Assembly: GCF_029867415.1 (NCBI RefSeq)
Contig: NC_081182.1
Span: 13,204,497 to 13,268,496 of the forward strand
Source: Vicia villosa
Taxonomy: Eukaryota; Streptophyta; Magnoliopsida; Fabales; Fabaceae
Length of the DNA: 64,000 nucleotides
Direction of reading: 5' to 3'
The notes under the pieces are model-generated. The model worked only from the letters and a program-made list of their open reading frames with translations, was not told where the DNA came from and made no database searches. Every line of letters starts with the position of its first letter. The stretch's first letter is position 1. Positions 45,368-57,546 of the stretch are shown in pieces. The translations under genes were made by a program, and so were the position numbers.

Positions 45368-46440
45368 TCAACGAATGGCAGTCTCTTTCAACAGAAGACA
45401 GTTCGTTCCGCTTAAGGATTTCTCGACAGGGTCGGCAAATGGCAGTCTCTTTCAGCAGAATACAGTTTGTTCCCTTTGAGATAACGGATGGCAGTCTTCT
45501 TCATGAAGACAGTTCGTTTAAGAATTCTTATTTTAAAGTCAGCAAATGGCAGTCTCCTCCATTAGAAGACAGTTTGCTCACTTTTTCCCAAGATGGGTCA
45601 ACGAATGGCAGTCTCTTTCAGCAGAAGACAGTTCGTTCCGCTTAAGGATTTCTCGACAGGGTCGGCAAATGGCAGTCTCTTTCAGCAAAAGACAGTTTGT
45701 TCCCTTTGAGATAACGGATGGCAGTCTTCTTCATGAAGACAGTTCGTTTAAGAATTCTAATTTTAAAGTCAGCAAATGGCAGTCTCCTCCATTAGAAGAC
45801 AGTTTGCTCACTTTTTCCTAAGATGGGTCAACGAATGGCAGTCTCTTTCAGCAGAAGACAATTCGTTCCGCTTAAGGATTTCTCGACAGGGTCGGCAAAT
45901 GGCAGTCTCTTTCAGCAGAAGACAGTTTGTTCCCTTTGAGATAACGGATGGCAGTCTTCTTCATGAAGACAGTTCGTTTAAGAATTCTTATTTTAAAGTC
46001 AGCAAATGGAAGTCTCCTCCATTAGAAGACAGTTTGCTCACTTTTTCCTAAGACGGGTCAACGAATGGCAGTCTCTTTCAGCAGAAGACAGTTCGTTCCG
46101 CTTAAGGATTTCTCGACAGGGTCGGCAAATGGCAGTCTCTTTCAGAAGAAGACAGTTTGTTCCCTTTGAGATAACGGATGGCAGCCTTCTTCACGAAGAC
46201 AGTTCGTTTAAGAATTCTAATTTTAAAGTCAGCAAATGGCAGTCTCCTCCATTAGAAGACAGTTTGCTCACTTTTTCCTAAGACGGGTCAACGAATGGCA
46301 GTCTCTTTCAGCAGAAGACAGTTCGTTCCGCTTAAGGATTTCTCGACAGGGTCGGCAAATGGCAGTCTCTTTCAGAAGAAGACAGTTTGTTCCCTTTGAG
46401 ATAACGAATGGCAGCCTTCTTCACGAAGACAGTTCGTTTT
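45368..46440 (+). repeat. 230-bp tandem repeats, internal copy 2 (four full units plus a partial)
   Basis: Units start at 45368, 45598, 45828, 46058 and 46288 (partial). Comparing diagnostic variants, these correspond to units 1, 3, 4, 5 and 6 of copy 1. The unit equivalent to 35703-35932 (marked by CGCTTGAGG and ATGGCGGTCT) is absent. Confidence 0.92.
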
Positions 46441-47229
46441 GCTTAAAGATTCCTCAGCAAAGTCAGCAAATGGTAAGTCGCTTCAGTGTAAGTGACAGTT
46501 TGCATCCAGTTCCTTTTCTCAAGCCATGTCCTTGATTAAAGAAGAAGTTGATCCCTATTCTCAGCGGCAACTCATTGTTCTCAGCAGCTTATCGTCAACC
46601 ATTGAGGCGGTAATTCAATTTTCTTCTACCTTCAATCATTGAGTTGGTAGCTTATCGTCAACTATTGAGACGGTGATTCGATTTTCTTCTACCTTCAACT
46701 ATTGAGTAAGAGGATGGTCCACGAATCAAAATCTTATCGTCAGTGGTACGGCGGTACATCTTTTCATATCATCAGTGGTACGATGGTGTGTTTTCTGTCA
46801 ACGGAAGATTGGCATTCTGATTCAGGATGCATACTTTCTCATCCCTAGTGAAAGAGGATACCCCATTTTCTCACCTCCAGCGAAAGGTGATGCTTTAACC
46901 TCTCTGGTGCGAAATGTTTTCCCCAGAGAAATTTCTTTCCAAAGTTTCATCTCTCCAACAAAGTCTTGCCTTCCCCAGCGGAGATTTGCCAGCAAGACAT
47001 TTATTTTCCCCAGCGGAGATTTGCCAGCAAGACATTTGTTTCCCCAGTGGAATTCCTTTTCCTCCCCAGGGTTGTCGTGTTTCATCATCATCATAGGCAT
47101 TCATTAACATTGCATTGCATCTTAGGATCAAAAATTGTGTTTTATATATTTAAGTCTCCTCGATCTTGTCAAAACGAAGATTTCCAATCATCGTATCTCC
47201 AAAATCGAAGAAACTTAAATAGGGGCATC
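46441..47229 (+). other. 3' untranslated part and polypurine tract, copy 2
   Basis: Same content as 36776-37564, ending AAATAGGGGCATC immediately before LTR3. Confidence 0.6.
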
Positions 47230-47918
47230 TGTCATACCCCAATTTTTGACCCTAAGATCCTGTATCATTCATATCCCAATCATTAATCAAGAGCTTCACT
47301 TGGAAGTTTTGTTTGTGGTGTTGCACTCACCTCATCAATAAGAGGGACCATCAAGCACCAATGATTGTTTACCTTGTATGCATATTATACTAACCCAAAT
47401 ACCAAAAATATTTCTTTGTTTCTTTGTAGGCTTTTGTTTTGTAGGTACCAAGCCAAGACATGCAATAAACAAGGCATTTTTCACATTTTTGACTGATGAA
47501 ATCGATTTCCCTACTGGGTAAATCGATTTCCCTGCAGCAATCTTCAACAAAATCACATTCTGGACAGCATGAAATCGATTTCCCTCCTGGGTAAATCAAT
47601 TTCCCTAGTGTATTTTGCGCCAAATTCTCTTCTGGAACAGAGTGAAATCGATTTCACTCCTGGGGAAATCGATTTCCTTAAGGCGAAATTCAAAAAAAAT
47701 AGAGAGGGAAGCTTGATTTGATTTTGGCACCTATTTTCTTTGACCATCTTTGTCATTTCACCAATTTTCCACCTCATCAAAATAATTTTCTTCATTAAAC
47801 CCACTTAAACCCCATTTTACCACTTTTTACCATTTAATTGCCACTTTAATCACCAATTAAACACAAGCTAATTACCAAATGCAAAAAGACCAAACTACCA
47901 CTACTCTTGCTCTCATCC

Positions 47919-47926
47919 TATAAATA
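47919..47926 (+). promoter_or_regulatory. TATA box, LTR3
   Basis: TATAAATA in CCTATAAATAGAGCCC. Being the last LTR, its promoter points out of the element toward the 3' end of the AHL gene, whose stop codon is at 50970. Confidence 0.65.
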
Positions 47927-50381
47927 GAGCCCACTACTCTCTCATTTCTCAAGCTTGGAGAGCCAAAAAACCCCTTGCAATTTCTCTCCTCGTCCCTACC
48001 AAATTCACCAAAGCTCTTTGTTCTTTCATAAAGTTTGTGAGTCACACCTTGAACCTCACAAACTTTGAGCTAAACCACCATCTATTTCACTCTTTTTTCT
48101 TCAATTGTTGAGAGATCAAGATTTGTGTTGGTGATTCTTGAAGTAGATCTAAGTTTTGTTCAAGATTTGGTAATTTTCTTCATCCTTTTTGTATATCACA
48201 ATGTGATTCTTTGTTGTTTGTGTTCAATGCATCTTTGATGCTATATTGGTGCTATTTGTTGGTGATTTGATGGAAAATTCGTGCTCTAATTGATGTGTGA
48301 TCATAAGGTGTTTGTATGTTTGCTTAAGTCAAGTTTTATGCCTCCTAATGCTGATTTTTTGAATGCTGTGTGCAGGAAATCGATTTCCCTCTGTAGGAAA
48401 TCGATTTCCACCTTATTTTTTTTCAAAATTTGAACTCCGCACTCAGGAAATCGATTTCCTACAGAGGTAAATCGATTTCCTGCTGGCAGAATGTGTTTTT
48501 TTGCCTTTTTTGTGCTTGTTTTGGCTTCTTTCTTCCTACACTTCATTAATATCATTGGATCTAGGGTGTTGATAGGTTTGAAATGACCTAATCCACCAAA
48601 ATGGATGAATGATATTAATGATAGTGTGAGTTGATTATCTTTTGTGTTTTCATTCTTATTTTCATCTTATCTTTCTTTCGATCGATGAAAGTCTTGACAT
48701 CTTGAGGATTCTATGGATTCTTGATGAAGACTAGATCAATTTGTTTTCATTCTTATTTTCATCTTACTTTCTTTTGATCGATGAAAGTCTTAATATCTTG
48801 AGAATTCTATGGATTCTTGATAAAGACTAGATCAATTTATGTTTCCATTCTTATCTCTTTCTTCTTGTTTTCTTTGATCGATGAAAGTCTTAATATCTTG
48901 AGAATTCTATGGATTCTTGATAAAGGCTAGATCATTTCTTCTTCTCCTTCTTATTTCTTTTGATTGACGATCTTGATACATGGAGAGTTCTCCTACATTT
49001 GTCCCGACTCGATAAAAGATCAAATATGGAAGAGAATTGTATGCGGTTGATTTATGACTTATGGAAATTTATCGTGTAGTCGCTATGATTTTATCAAGCT
49101 TCTCATAAGTTTCCATTGACCTTAAATCCGAGTACATCATTCACTCACCATCGATCTTCATTACTAACTTTGATAACATACTTGACAAGTTTCAAGATGG
49201 TTATCTTTAACATCTAACAACTAACTTTAATTTCCGCCATTTATTATACCGCTCTTTATATTTCTCGCTTTATCGCTTTATTTTATCATTTCATCATATT
49301 TACATTCCGCCATTTTCTCTTTGTCCATTTGGACGTATGTTTATGCTTCCGCAATTTTCCTTTTGTCCACTTGGACCATACTTTACTTTTATGCTAAAAC
49401 ACTAATAAACAACCAAAATCTAAAAAACACATAAGGCTCTCTTTGGACTATTGGTTACTATCCCTAGCATTTTGGAGACTCGGACTTATAGACCTAGTGC
49501 CTCTGGACTCTTATTCTGTTATTACTCTGCTGTTATTCTGTCTGGCTGGCATTGGATTGTTGTCTGTTTGTATGTGCAGGTATTTCCTTGAAAGCCCTTG
49601 ATGGTTAATTCCAAGGCATTGAGATAAGGATTTTACCCGAAAACAGCCGTTACTCTGCCCGATTTTCGTCAGAATCTTAATGTGCTTAATGAAAAGTTGT
49701 GCTAAGACAATAAGTTCATCTGGATCCCCAAGTGTTAATGTGTTGGTATTGATAAGTCCAAAGGATGGGAAATCTACCTTGACCCTTAATGTCAAGTGTT
49801 GGCTTCTTATTTCGGTTAGACCGTTTCTTTCCTTAGCTTTTATTTTACGCAATAGGATAGCCTCTTCATCTCCTCCCATTCTTAAATTTTCAAAATCTTC
49901 TCCCTTTTTCAAAAACCTTCTTATGTTTGCAACCTTTTCAAAACCTTTTTCTCAAAAAAATATCTTTCGCCCTTAGTGGCTTTTCTTCGAAAGTTTAGAC
50001 ACCGTTAATCGTCGAAACGAGTGGTTATACCCCACGATTTTGAAATTGATTGATATAATGAGATCTTTTCCGCGTGAGAGAGCTAGTGGCATACTCGTCG
50101 ATTTTATCCGAGTTGGAGCCCTTCTTTCATTAGCGATGCAAAGAACTCGTTTGTTCTCATGCTCAAGATCAATGGCTGAGTATTTCTCTCCAACGACGAT
50201 AAAGTGTTTATTCGTTTTTAAAACGTTTTTTCCCAAAAAAGCGGAACTACATTAGCTCTGACTTCTCCATTGCACCGAGGAGGTATGTAGGCCCAAGGCT
50301 TAACGCTTTGCCGAGCTTATTTTAAAAATAAAACAAACTCTTTTTTAGCACACGCACACACACAGATTTTCAAAAAGGTTC

Positions 50382-50430
50382 CCGTGGAGTACCACGGATA
50401 TGAGGGGTGCTTTAAACCTTCCCCTCATAT
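50382..50430 (+). other. Double-hairpin module, LTR3
   Basis: Hairpin I is CCGTGG-AGTA-CCACGG (50382-50397). Hairpin II is ATATGAGGGG/CCCCTCATAT (50398-50430). Confidence 0.8.
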
Positions 50431-50969
50431 AATCAACACCCGTACCTGAGATCTCTTTCTTGTTTTAAAAACAAAACTTTGGGTTTTACGTTCTTTTCCC
50501 TTTTCCTTTGAAAAAATAAAGCGGGGTGGCGATTTCAAACGGAATATTGATTCGAGTCAATCTCATGGCTTCGATATCAGATTTTCCCCGCTACAATATG
50601 CTTGTTTTCCTACTAAGTCAAACCAAACTTTAATACTTATAATTGATAAGTCTGTATAAGTGCCTAGAATAACAAAAAATTAACATTCTAAAATGAGAAA
50701 AATGCCATATTTTCTCACAAAATATGAATTATGTTCCTTATACATTCACATTTTACTCATTCACAATCAACAATCAGTGAGACACTACTAATTATTCAAA
50801 GCAAAACATCAATTGCTAATAGCTTATATAAGTAACTTTATAAAACACATTAAATCCAAGCAATATCAAATATTAAGCAGACAATATGCACAGTTTCAAA
50901 CCAAATAATGTTCTTTTTATCCAAATAATCGAACATGACAACAAAATAATGATGCAAAATAGTTTTAAG

Positions 50970-52009
50970 CTAGGATATCAATATTCCTGTCGATGGATGA
51001 ACCACAGATGGAGGGTTGCTTGGGCCTTCTGTTGGAGGATCATTTGGGCCGGACAATACTACTTCTCGACCCTCCGGAAAAAAACTCCCTAGTATTATCT
51101 ACAAAATTAACATCAAATTTCTGTAACATTATCTTTAGAATGTAGTATAGGAAAAATATTCAAATTTCAAATAGTATATACAAATTATATAAAATAAAAA
51201 GTGTGTACCTGAACAGGAGTAGCAGCAATCAGAACACCATCAATTTTACCACCAAATACACGACCATTTGATAATGAAACAAATGACCCCTTTATTGCAG
51301 CAACTATTTCCTGTTCACTTTTATTTGTGCCAACAAACACAGAACCTTTCAATGATAGGATCTCAAATCGTCCCTAACAAAATCAAAATCAACCACACAC
51401 AAACATGTTAATATTATTGAGTCATGTTATATAGACACCTAAAATCAACACCATATAGCATACGAACATTGTATCATTATACAACGTATGTGTGTGGTTT
51501 GGTGTTCAAATAACTTTTATGAATATTTATTCCAGGGTAAACATAAAAAGCTTCATAAACAACATAACAATACATGAAATATATTTACATTAGCTAAATT
51601 ATTAATTTCAAAGATTCAAGTCATTTATAATTATATAACAAACCTCATAAGTCACGGTTTCAGCAGATGATGGTGATTGAGAAAATCTTACTTTAGAAAT
51701 TGTCCCATTTGATGAGATAATGGTTACATTTTTTGAGAGACTATAGATAAATGCTGTAATCTTCTCCAACACATTCTGAATATCAAAATATATGCATTTA
51801 CAAGAAAAATTATTAGTTGAAAAACAATAATAAACCTATAGTTAGAAGAAAAATAATAATAATAATATAAAAAAAACTATTGGGGTGCAACAATACAATG
51901 TTAAGAGTAAGATTTTTAGATGTTAAATAAATGTTCATAAATGTTTTGGTTTAGCCCGAATCTTAAACGAATCTAGTATGATCTAGCTCTGATATAGATT
52001 GAGTTCATT

Positions 52010-52061
<52 letters not shown>

Positions 52062-53638
52062 TTTTGTGATTGAATAATTATGTATAGAATAAAAAATATT
52101 AGAATTCCTAGATCTTATTTTTGAGATGTCTCTTATATAGAGATTTACAGAACTAACTTTCTAACGTATTTTACTTAAATAATTTTTTCCGATTAATTTT
52201 ACCATAGACGTTGATCTGAAGTGTGACATGCAAAATATTAATGGGACTCATGTCTAAATTTAGAGATGTTACACATGCAAGTGTTGCAGTTTCGCTAAAT
52301 GTGGTTGTTGCAATAATTATCGCGGTTGTTGTAGTATGAATCTTTATTGTGAGGTATTTGAAATACATCCTTCAAAAATCTTAATGTAACAATTTTTCAT
52401 TACATTATAAAAAAATTGAGGTTTGAGGATTCTGAAATGTTAATTTTTAATGAAAATACTTTGAAGAAACATGAACGAAGTTTTCTGATGCAGTTTCTAA
52501 TGTGCCTGGATGCATGATTTAAAAATCACAGTGCAATTGTGATTCGATGTGATTGGAGAGACTATCGCATCAAAAATATTACAGTCGTAATTGTGGTTGC
52601 GGACTGAAATTTTAAAAACAGAGTTGCCTATGTAGCATTGACACCTCTGAAAAATGTGGGTCAGTGTCGAACACTGAAACTTTAGAAGATGAGGTCTAAC
52701 TAATAAAGACAAACTCTTGAGACTAAAACTAAAGTTTGTTTTTGTTATAAGTTATGATATTGAAAATAGAGGTACATATAAAAATATAAACAAAAAATTA
52801 AAGATTGAAAAACACATAGTTATCCATGAACAAATCACTAAAGATTATTAATGGATTTTAAATAATACTGTAAAAATTAACAATACAGTACCTCTTCTGT
52901 ATTCACAATGATCATGTGAGACTTAAGTGAAGACATATTCATTCCTAAAAAAAATTCACAAGAAAACATTAAGCATATCTATTTTTTTCAAATAAGATAA
53001 AATTAACATAAAGAAAATATTTATAATTCACAGAAATGAAAGAGAATGATAAACAAATAAATAGAAAATTGCAATTTAGAGGAAAAAAACAAAATACATA
53101 AAAAAAAAATATAACAAATGAGATAGGGAAAAATAATTATTTATCAATTTGGTAATAAATGAATAAATAAATAAATAACAGATAGATTCATCAACTTTAG
53201 TCATATTTTACGAAGAGTTTATTTTTAATTATTTTTTTGTTTGACTAAATTCAATTTTTAAATTAAAACACTTAATCCAAATCAAACATTACTTTTAAAC
53301 CATATATATTAATAAAAAATTATCTAATGAGAAAGACGAAAGAGATTACCATAAACGATATTCATACGGGGCTTTTGGTTGCGAGAACTGTAAGGCCGAC
53401 CTCTACGCTTCTTCTGGGTGTTCGTTGAGGTGGAAGGCAAAGTAGTCGTTGGAGAAATTGGCGCATCACAGTGGCTAATAATTCCATGTGGATAATTTAG
53501 ATGTTCAGGAGGAAGAGCGAAATGATGGTGAGTAAAGGTACTTTGTGAACCCAATAGGTTTGGTTGTGGTGGTGATTCATAAGCTTTGTCGAATCCAGGA
53601 GGTAACTCACACTCATAGCCCAATCCAGATCTCGACAT
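50970..53638 (-). CDS. AT-hook motif nuclear-localized (AHL) protein
   Basis: Five exons on the minus strand: 53638-53350, 52944-52892, 51775-51644, 51373-51209 and 51098-50970, all GT/AG. They total 768 nt and encode 255 residues. An AT-hook core R79-G80-R81-P82 sits in KKRRGRPYSSRNQKP. The PPC/DUF296 domain spans about residues 105-215: HMIIVNTEE, VLEKITAFIYSLSKNVTIIS, NGTISKVRF, then GRFEILSL (from 159) and IAATPVQ. A short tail IILGSFFPEGREVV...ILIS follows. AHL proteins bind AT-rich minor grooves in the nucleus and multimerise through the PPC domain. The multi-exon structure fits the intron-containing AHL clade. The start MSRSGLGYE is the first ATG of the frame. Intron 2 holds a (GA)23 tract. 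The array ends 375 bp downstream. Intact by all visible criteria. Confidence 0.88.
52012..52058 (+). repeat. (GA)n microsatellite in AHL intron 2
   Basis: About 23 uninterrupted GA repeats inside the intron between AHL exons 2 and 3. On the transcribed strand this is a (TC)n pyrimidine tract. Confidence 0.95.
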
Positions 53639-53689
53639 GATTTTGGTGGTTTCGATTTTACACTTTGGATACAAATATGGTAGCAACAA

Positions 53690-54013
53690 TTGATGTTATC
53701 TTTTCGGCTGCGCTTATGTTCTTTTGATGTAATATAGGTACAGTTTGAGTATAAATAATAACAGATATACCCTAACTTTATAACTATTATAACCGTTACA
53801 ATGAATAATACCCATGTTTGTGAGTGTATTCATGTTTAGGAGGATTTTGGTGTTATCTTATGTTTACTTATGGGCCTTATTTGTTTTTATGGGCTTTCTA
53901 GAGTTTTTTTATGGGCCGTGTTTTATAGCAAATTTTTGTTTTCTCCTTTTTTTGTTGATTCTTGTTTATTTATGTACTGTATAATTTGATTAGTCCTATT
54001 ATATTTTGAATCC
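53690..54013. other. AHL upstream region
   Basis: Presumed promoter of the minus-strand AHL gene. TATA-like sequences on the minus strand lie near 53745-53752 (TTTATACT) and 53780-53790 (TTATAAAG); neither is decisive. No other gene was seen. Confidence 0.35.
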
Positions 54014-54566
<553 letters not shown>

Positions 54567-54739
54567 TCTTCATTTCTTACTAAACTCATCTTGATTTTTA
54601 AACTAACTTAGGCATTAAAGTGTTAATCTCGCAGGTCCATCCCATGGCGCCATTTCAAAGTTTAGCACCTTTGATTTAGGATTTTTCACTATCAGTTAAC
54701 ACCTAATTCTAGTTTTTGAACAAAATATTGACGTCATCT

Positions 54740-54990
54740 ATGAATATAAATAAATGATAAATAAATAAATAAAATATAGATCCCTCCACTTTAATCATAT
54801 TTGACAAAGTTCATTTTTTTTGTTTGACTAAATTTCATTTTTAAAGTTAAAAACTTCATACAAATAAAAAATTAATTACGCACCATATATAATTAAAAAA
54901 TCATTTAATGATGGAAAAGAAAGGGATTACCATATATAATTAAGAAATCATTTAATGGAGGAAAAGCAAGGGATTACCATAAAGTATATT
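54740..54990 (-). repeat. Duplicated fragment of AHL intron 1
   Basis: The sequence from AATAAATGATAAATAAATAA to GGGATTACCATAAAGTATAT is a diverged copy of 53150-53365, which spans the 3' side of AHL exon 1 and its splice donor. A small internal tandem duplication (GGGATTACCATATATAATTA) is also visible. Confidence 0.55.
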
Positions 54991-55227
54991 GAATAAATGA
55001 TGTATTTCATTCGAATATAGACTAGATACATCATTTATTCAATAAACTTAAAATTATTTTATTTGTTTTTAATAAAGAATAAAGAGACTAATTATGAAGG
55101 GACATCCGACTGGCATGCACGAGTTTGAACTTGCAACTTAAAAAAAGAATGGAGATATTAGGCGCCAATAACAATATTGGATCAATAATATTAGACTATT
55201 ATAAAGGATATGTCACATCTAAAGTAG

Positions 55228-56290
55228 GACTAATTACTCATATTTGAACTCAAGAATCTCCATCTAAATTATGAGGCTCACATATAATTTAATTAATTCA
55301 ATCATCCAAGCTTGTTTTCCTACTACATCAAACCAAAATTTAATACTTATAAGAGACATATTTAAATGATTGCATGAAGAAAAAATAAATTAACATTCTA
55401 AAAAAATGACATATTTTCTCATAATATGAACCGTGTTCCTTATACATTCACAATCATCAACCAATGTGACAATAACCATTCATTCAAAGCAATACATCAA
55501 TTGCTAATAGCTTATATAAGTAACTTCATAAGACACATTAAATCCATGCAATATCAAATATTAAGCAGACAAAATGCATAGTTTCAAACCAAATACAACA
55601 AATCTGTAAAAAAAATGATCTTTTGATCCAAGTAGACGAACATAACAACAAGAGAATGGTACCAGATAAATTTAAACTAATATATCAATATTCCCATCGA
55701 TGGAGGAATCGCCGATGAAAGGTTGATTAGGCATTTTGTATGAGGTCATTTGAACCAGACATAACTACTTCTCGATGCTCTGAAAAGAAACTCCCCAGTA
55801 TTATCTACAAAATAAACATCATCATGTAACATCATTTTAAGAGTGTAGTATACGAAAAAATATTCAAAATTCAAACAGTATATACAAATTGTATAAAATC
55901 AAATAGTGTGTGCCTGAACCGGAGTAGCATAAATCATAACACCATCAATTTTATCACCAAATACACGACCATTTTATAATGAAGCAAAGGACTCATTTAC
56001 TTCGCTAACTCTTTTCTATTCACTTTCATATGCACCTACAACCATAGAAACTTTGAGTGATAAGACCTCAAATTGTCCCTAACAAAATCAAAATAACATA
56101 TTAATATTATTGAGTCATGTTATATTGACACCTAAAATCGATACCATGTATGTAACATCGTTTCACATACAGACACTGTATCAATATACGATGTAGGTGT
56201 GTTTTTTGCTGTTCAAATAGCTTTTCTTGAATATCAAAATATATGCATTTACATGAAAATTAATAGTTAGAAAAAAAATAATAAACATAT
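55228..56290 (-). pseudogene. Partial AHL pseudogene
   Basis: Relatives of AHL exon 5 (from 55804 downward: IILGSFFSEHREVVMSGSND, then a frameshift) and exon 4 (56078-55914: GQFEVLSLKVSMVVG...) are present. Exon 4 has in-frame stops, including one after YESE. Its splice donor has changed from GT to GC. Exon 3 is missing: sequence equivalent to intron 3 (near 56220) joins directly to sequence equivalent to intron 2 (51776 onward). Exons 1-2 and the AT-hook are absent. The flank at 55230-55330 corresponds to the array's insertion site, without the array. Confidence 0.75.
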
Positions 56291-56364
56291 TTCTAAAAAA
56301 CTAATAATAAAATTTAAAACAATATAAATTAATAAAACTCACATCTAAAAAAATTCTAGAGAGA

Positions 56365-57546
56365 ATGGGGAGAGGACGGCCACGCCGGAAAGTACCCTCA
56401 CCGCAAACGTCTCCAACTATTGCTACCGGAACACACACGTCCATAAATAAGGAAGATAACCAGGTTCATGATGAGGACGAAGTTGGTCTACTAATGGATG
56501 AGGAAGAGTCCAGGGATGTGCCGATTCACAAAGAAGAACTGAGTCGAGGAATCCTAAAGGATGAGAAAAAGGGAAAATTGGAAGAGGAATCCAAGGTGAA
56601 GAAACTATGGGTGGATGTGATTAATGATAATCGGAACCTAGGAAGAGGAATTACCATGGAATTTGTGGCGCCTAAGATGGTTAATGGAGAGATTGAGATT
56701 GAAATTGAGGCGACAGATGTTGAATCAGAGGTGAAGTATTGGGAGTCTGCCTTAATTATGTACGTCGTTGGAGAAGATTTCAGCATGAATGGCGTCAAGC
56801 AGTACATGGTGAAGTTCTATAATTTTGTGTCTCTATCGGAGTTGTTTTATAATGATGCAGGTTACTTTATTATTCGATTCAAATCATTTAGGGATAAAGA
56901 TGAAGTGGTTATGAGAGGTCCTTACATGATTCACAACATGATATTGCTAGTGCGGGAATGGAAGCCTGCTTTTAATCTAAAGAGAGACATGCTAAAAAAA
57001 ACCCATATGGATTAAGCTTCCCCAATTGCCTATTCACCTGTATGGGCGTTGTTTGAGTAAGATTGGTAGTGCTATTGGAACTCCACTGGTAACGGATGAG
57101 TGCACGGCAAATAAACTGCGAATCTTCTATGCGCATATTCTGGTTGAGGTCAATATAACACAGGAACTCACCAAAGAAATCACCGTTAGAGATGTGGAGG
57201 TTTAATGTATGAAACAACCGGTGGACTATGAATGGAGGCCTGCATACTGTGGAAAATGCCAAATTGTATTGCAAAATTATGAGAAGCAGAGAAAGCCTGT
57301 AAAATTTTGGAAATAAAAAACTACAGAAAAGGCAGACACCAAGGGTGAAGAAGATATTATTGAGCCTAAGGAAGATCCTAAGGAGAATATCAATGAAACT
57401 TGGACTCAAATAGCTACACGAAGGAGGGATAGAGGCAAATGGATCCTGGCCGAAGGCTCTTCTTCGAGTACACTACAATGTCAAAATGGTTTTGAACTGA
57501 TGGGGATTTTGAGTGATCCTCTAGTCAGCCAAAATCGTTTCCCATG
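56365..57546 (+). pseudogene. LINE ORF1 (DUF4283 type), frameshifted
   Basis: ATG at 56365 opens MGRGRPRRKVPSPQTSP. An acidic region follows, then the DUF4283 nucleic-acid-binding region of plant LINEs: LWVDVINDNRNLGRGITMEF, VKYWESALIMYVVGEDFSMN, YNDAGYFIIRFKSFRDKDEV and MILLVREWKPAFNL. A one-base change in the A run near 56994-57001 ends the frame at 57015. In the next frame it continues WIKLPQLPIHLYGRCLSK and IGTPLVTDECTANK. A TAA near 57202 and a decayed knuckle (YCGKCQ) follow, and it ends at about 57546, where ORF2 begins. Confidence 0.75.

Larger units (their letters stand above)
27671..50595 (+). mobile_element. Tandem array LTR-internal-LTR-internal-LTR of a gag-only Ogre derivative
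   Basis: Three family A LTRs (27671-31076, 37565-40970, 47230-50595) alternate with two internal regions (31077-37564 and 40971-47229), all in the same orientation. Only the outermost ends carry the target duplicate ATATG (27666-27670 and 50596-50600); the internal junctions have none. This points to one insertion followed by duplication through LTR-LTR unequal crossing-over, not repeated insertion. Each internal region has a primer-binding site, one gag-related frame and a repeat-rich 3' untranslated part. No protease, RT, RNase H or integrase is seen, so it is non-autonomous. Copies are almost identical by eye. Confidence 0.92.
47230..50595 (+). repeat. LTR3 of the array
   Basis: 3366 bp, TGTCATACCCC to GCTACA, followed by ATATG, the right-hand target duplicate. 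It lacks a 38-bp segment present in LTR1 (29777-29814) and LTR2; the solo LTR also lacks it. At several 3' positions it keeps the base seen in the solo LTR where LTR1 and LTR2 share a different one (49660, 50070, 50443, 50494). Confidence 0.9.

Noticed and set aside
27671..50595. Assembly artefact producing the duplicated 9.9-kb unit
   Set aside because: The copies differ by scattered single bases, one repeat unit, a 38-bp segment in LTR3 and a mosaic LTR2. A computational duplicate would not show this pattern, though long reads remain the decisive test.
53639..53689. N-terminal extension of the AHL protein
   Set aside because: The extended frame begins at a TTG, not an ATG; the first in-frame ATG is at 53638.
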